The notes below the pieces were generated by a model. That model ran no database searches and had not been told where the DNA came from. It saw only the letters and a list, made by a program, of their open reading frames with translations. 64,000 nt of DNA, from assembly GCA_026707545.1 (NCBI GenBank), contig JAPOWR010000001.1, forward strand, positions 310,001-374,000. The letters run 5' to 3'. The first letter of the stretch is position 1. Every line of letters begins with the position of its first letter. Below, piece by piece: positions 61,161 through 64,000 of this stretch. The position numbers and the translations under genes were made by a program. Origin of the DNA: Acidobacteriota bacterium (lineage in GTDB: Bacteria; Acidobacteriota; Thermoanaerobaculia; Multivoradales; Multivoraceae).

Positions 61161-62576
61161 CTAGGTCTCCAAGGTCTGATCTGCATGCGGTCGCGGTTCC
61201 AGTGGCGGGTTGCGTACCGGCCGGCGGGGCGAGCTGCCGGCTGCTTCGCGGAGCTCGCTGAGCGACTCGGCGAGCAGGTCCGGCAGTGCGTCGCCGTCCG
61301 GACAGGCTCCCTCGTCCACTGTGAGACCGACGTGCAGCAGTTGGTTGTAGGCGAAGAACGCGCAGGATAGCCCCTGACCGAAGCCGACGGGCCAGGACGG
61401 CGTGTAGCCGATGACCGTTCGGCCGGCCAGGAACGCGGGGATCTGGGGACCGGTGGCGTTGGCCACGGCGAGGTGGAAGGGTGGCCGGATCCGGGACGTC
61501 ATGGCGGCGGCGGCCGCGGCCAGACGACCGCCGCGCTGCTGCACGCGGGCAAGGCGCGCGAGAACGTCCGGGACGTGAGCCGCGCGTAACAGGCGGGCGA
61601 GCTGATGCACGGCCCGCAGCCGGTGTGCGGCGCCCAGTCCGAGCGGGACTTCGATCGGGAGGAGGCTGCGCCGCTTGCCGCCGCGACCCGGCACGTCCGT
61701 GGCAAGGGCAATCCTCAGGTTGCGGCCGGCGACATCCAGGCCGCGACCGGTCAGGTAGCGCTCGAGGGCGCCGCCGACCATGGCCAGGACGACATCCGAG
61801 AGGGCGCCGCCGAGCCGGCTGCGGATCGTACGGATGTCGGCGTAGGAGATTTCGAGGCGGATCAGGCGCCGGCGCCCTTTCCCGGCCCGGTTGAAGGGCA
61901 AGGGCGGCGGGGGCAGCGCCGCGTCGGGCATCGTTTCGTTCAGGGTCAAGAGGGCCGTGCGTACATCTTCGGAGACGAAGTGCATCGCGCTGCCTAGCAG
62001 ATCCTGTCCGGCGCCGGTCCAGTCCTCGACCCATTCGGCCAGTCGCCTGCCGGAACAGCTTTCAGGCCGCCGTGTGCGGGGAGTGTGGTCGCCCGCCATG
62101 AGCGGCTCCGAGAGTTCGTCTCGACTGTTCCTGGCGCTCGTGTCGAAGAGGACATCGAACAGATCGGTGGTGCCCAGGCCGTCCACCGCGGCGAGATGCG
62201 TCTTGACCAACAGCGCGTCACCGTTGTCGTGGTGTCCGGGCAGCAGGTGGACCTCCCAGAGCGGCCGCGAAGGGTCGAGAGGCTTCGTCAGTACATCGTC
62301 GAGCGCCGCGTCCCGGTCGCCGCCGTCGGCGACGTGAACGTGTTGCTCCGGATCGAAGTCCGCCGCGCGCCAGCGGGGGGCTCCGAAGGGCGCGGTCTCC
62401 ACCCGCAGTCCGAACCGCGGCAGCCCGCGGAAGCGTTGGACCTGCCGGAGGACCTCGCCGCGCCCGATGCTGCCTTCGATCCGCGCCAGGCCGGCGATGT
62501 GCAAGCCGGGGTTCTGGCGTTCCAGGTTCCAGAGGAACGCCCGGTCCGCGGCGAGCAGTTCGTTGGCCGTCGTCAT
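61161..62576 (-). CDS. Wax ester synthase / diacylglycerol acyltransferase
   Basis: A 471-residue WS/DGAT-family acyltransferase that joins acyl-CoA to fatty alcohols or diacylglycerol. The active site reads K-T126-H127-L-A-A-V-D132-G: the catalytic second His and the Asp-Gly are kept, the first His of HHxxxDG is Thr. Also visible are ALSDVVLAMVGGALERYL, the PLxW-like PSRPLWEVHL, and the C-terminal VANATGPQIPAFLAGR with GYTPSWPVGFGQGLSCAFFAYNQLL (start of block given). It overlaps the lipase-like gene (ATGA) and is followed by the phasin-like gene. Cytoplasmic, membrane-associated. Produces storage lipid by inference. Confidence 0.9.
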   Translation of the reverse strand: MTTANELLAADRAFLWNLERQNPGLHIAGLARIEGSIGRGEVLRQVQRFRGLPRFGLRVETAPFGAPRWRAADFDPEQHVHVADGGDRDAALDDVLTKPLDPSRPLWEVHLLPGHHDNGDALLVKTHLAAVDGLGTTDLFDVLFDTSARNSRDELSEPLMAGDHTPRTRRPESCSGRRLAEWVEDWTGAGQDLLGSAMHFVSEDVRTALLTLNETMPDAALPPPPLPFNRAGKGRRRLIRLEISYADIRTIRSRLGGALSDVVLAMVGGALERYLTGRGLDVAGRNLRIALATDVPGRGGKRRSLLPIEVPLGLGAAHRLRAVHQLARLLRAAHVPDVLARLARVQQRGGRLAAAAAAMTSRIRPPFHLAVANATGPQIPAFLAGRTVIGYTPSWPVGFGQGLSCAFFAYNQLLHVGLTVDEGACPDGDALPDLLAESLSELREAAGSSPRRPVRNPPLEPRPHADQTLET

Positions 62577-63382
62577 TGCGCCTGTTCTTCCGCCGCGGGA
62601 TGCCGGCTCAGGAAGCGTGCCAGGTGGCGGTACGCCAGTGGGTTGGCGGCGAGACCGCTGTGGGTTCCGGGCACCTCCGCGTTCTTTGCGGGATCGTAGA
62701 GGCGCGTGTAGCGCCAGGCGACGACGCCGTCACGGCGCGTGTAGATCGCGAGCTGTGGAATCTCCTCCGGGAAGACTCCCTGAACCGCACGCACGAGGTC
62801 GCACCGGCAGTCACCCGAGAAGCACCGGGGATCGCGGCTGTCGTCCCGTTCGACGGCCCGGCGGCGTACGACCTCCGCCAGTCGCATGACCAACGGGTGG
62901 GAGCGGACTCCCCTGATCGGCGTGCCCATCGTGGTCACCGAGGCGACCAGGTCGGGCCGGAGACAAGCAACGCCCCGGGCGAGCACGCCTCCCAGGCTGT
63001 GGCCGACGACGTGTGCGCGGCGGCCGGTCTGTGCGGAGGCGGCTTCGAGCGTTGTCGTCAAGCGATGTCCCAGCCGCTCCAGGCAATCCGCGTTGTGTCC
63101 GATGTCCGAGCGATAGGGCCGGTAGCCGATGCGTCCGAGCCATCGCCGCATCGGCGCCAGGTAACCGTCGGTGCCGGTGAAGCCCGGCACGACGACGACC
63201 GCCGCGCCGTCGCCGCGCGGTAGGCCGAAGCCGTAGTAGGTCGGCGTCATCGGAAGCATCGAGAACTCAGCGATGGCGAAGCCCTCGAGCCACAGCGGCA
63301 CGGCGGCCGGCACTGTGTCCCGCAGCAGGCGCGGGTTGACGCTCCAGATCGGGCTGGGCGGGCGGCGCTGGGCCGATGTCAC
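62573..63382 (-). CDS. Alpha/beta hydrolase, lipase-like
   Basis: A 269-residue hydrolase from GTG 63382, the first sensible start after the stop of the preceding gene (GGGGAA lies upstream). It has PGFTGTDGYLAPM (oxyanion strand), the nucleophile elbow G-H-S129-L-G-G, and a late RRDGVVAWRYTRLYD and GTHSGLAANPLAY (catalytic His). The pattern fits triacylglycerol-lipase-like esterases. An open extension of 48 codons upstream overlaps the neighbouring gene and is Arg/Pro-rich, so rejected. Set between two acyltransferase genes, it may recycle storage lipid. Confidence 0.85.
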   Translation of the reverse strand: MTSAQRRPPSPIWSVNPRLLRDTVPAAVPLWLEGFAIAEFSMLPMTPTYYGFGLPRGDGAAVVVVPGFTGTDGYLAPMRRWLGRIGYRPYRSDIGHNADCLERLGHRLTTTLEAASAQTGRRAHVVGHSLGGVLARGVACLRPDLVASVTTMGTPIRGVRSHPLVMRLAEVVRRRAVERDDSRDPRCFSGDCRCDLVRAVQGVFPEEIPQLAIYTRRDGVVAWRYTRLYDPAKNAEVPGTHSGLAANPLAYRHLARFLSRHPAAEEQAQ

Positions 63383-63398
63383 CGGACGATTCCCCGCA

Positions 63399-64000
63399 CT
63401 ATGCGACTCCCTGAAGAGGCGCGGCTTCCGGGCTCGATGTCTCGGCCTCGTCCGCGCCGGCGGCGAAACAGCGGGCTCCTGTCGCTTCCTCGTCGTCGAT
63501 GCCGGCGGCCTGCCGCAGTTCGGCATAGGAGTCTTCGAGGCACTCCGTGAGGAACCACGGATCGGGAATCAGCCTTGAGTCCACGGTGATGCCGAGAGTG
63601 ATGCGCTGGTTGTAGGTCAGGATGGCGAGGAACAGCCCGATGTTGTTCGACACGATACCGGCCGGGAGCCAGTCGATCAGCTTGTGCGGTCCGAAGTAGA
63701 GCGGGATCATCGGACCGGGGACGTTCGTCGAGACGGTATTGAAGAGGGTCTGGGAGAACGGCATCGTCGCTCCCATGGCTGCCATCAGGGGCGGTACGCG
63801 GACGCCGAACTGACTCAACTGGTAGAAGGCCTTCGCCTGGCCGGCCTCCTTCAGCCTGTTCATCGCGTCGCGTTCCTTCTTCAGGCGCTCCACCGGATCG
63901 TCGACGCCGACGAAGAGCGGAGCGATCATGTTCGACACCAGGTTGCCGAGCTGTCCGCGTTCGTCCTCCTGCCGCATGCTGACCGGACACATGGCGCGGA
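63399..64000 (-). CDS. WS/DGAT-type acyltransferase, 5' part beyond the window
   Basis: About 200 residues of the C-terminal half of a second WS/DGAT protein. The frame is open to the right edge, so the start and active-site HHxxxDG are outside. Recognised by MCPVSMRQEDERGQLGN, LFNTVSTNVPGP, LPAGIVSNNIGLFLAILTYN and the WFLTECLEDSY end, all WS/DGAT C-terminal features. It is distinct from the complete copy at 61161-62576 in sequence. It heads the visible operon; the lipase-like gene follows 16 bases later. Confidence 0.88.
   Translation of the reverse strand, partial: RAMCPVSMRQEDERGQLGNLVSNMIAPLFVGVDDPVERLKKERDAMNRLKEAGQAKAFYQLSQFGVRVPPLMAAMGATMPFSQTLFNTVSTNVPGPMIPLYFGPHKLIDWLPAGIVSNNIGLFLAILTYNQRITLGITVDSRLIPDPWFLTECLEDSYAELRQAAGIDDEEATGARCFAAGADEAETSSPEAAPLQGVA

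Overview
This window is a G+C-rich, densely packed stretch of a bacterial chromosome. Exported lipoproteins, a MltA-type lytic transglycosylase, an outer-membrane-barrel-like protein and a phasin-like protein point to a Gram-negative. The many acyl-CoA, CoA-transferase, SDR and sulfatase genes suggest an aerobic heterotroph, possibly marine, of a Pseudomonadota- or Acidobacteriota-like lineage. The lineage cannot be fixed from this sequence. I see no tRNA, rRNA, CRISPR array or transposase.

Layout. 1-7.1 kb (+): a partial TPR protein, a thioesterase, a lipoprotein carboxylesterase, an acyl-CoA dehydrogenase, a class III aminotransferase and an SDR. 7.1-10.2 kb (-): an SDR coupled to an unusual sulfatase-fold lipoprotein. 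10.3-16.3 kb (+): an MBL hydrolase, an ABC exporter pair (ATPase plus FtsX-type permease), an MFS carrier and a TetR regulator, mostly overlapping. 16.3-19.7 kb (-): an FGly-type sulfatase, an atypical SDR and an MBL hydrolase. 19.7-21.5 kb: a small unknown gene, a phosphoesterase whose first codons are duplicated, and a 575-bp non-coding tract full of inverted repeats. 21.5-29.1 kb: an aminotransferase, gloA, DUF6165, a glycosyltransferase, mltA, metX, a VOC protein and a barrel-like protein. 29.0-33.3 kb: a UDP-sulfoquinovose synthase that lacks a normal start codon, with a glycosyltransferase, a deacetylase-like protein and a GNAT protein, probably for a sulfonated glycan or glycolipid.

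33.4-47.0 kb is a defence island. A type III restriction-modification pair (res, mod) lies downstream of a ClpP-fold SDH-family protease on the same strand. Farther along, a very large gene fuses an AAA/DUF4143 protein to a NACHT NTPase with a C-terminal nuclease-like domain. It sits, in opposite orientation, between two alkylation-repair genes (an alkA-like glycosylase and ogt). This is the most interesting locus of the window.

47.6-50.2 kb (+): a secreted beta-propeller and a haem/copper monooxygenase-like protein. 50.2-53.2 kb (-): rpsD heads an odd unit with a cupredoxin-like protein, DUF4332 and a Gfo/Idh/MocA oxidoreductase. 53.4-59.9 kb (-): a PA0069-type radical SAM protein, an NDH-SelD fusion, a class III CoA-transferase and an amidohydrolase. 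60.0-64.0 kb: DUF6489 faces a tightly coupled neutral-lipid operon made of two WS/DGAT-type acyltransferases, a lipase-like hydrolase, a phasin-like protein and a GNAT protein. The operon runs off the right edge.
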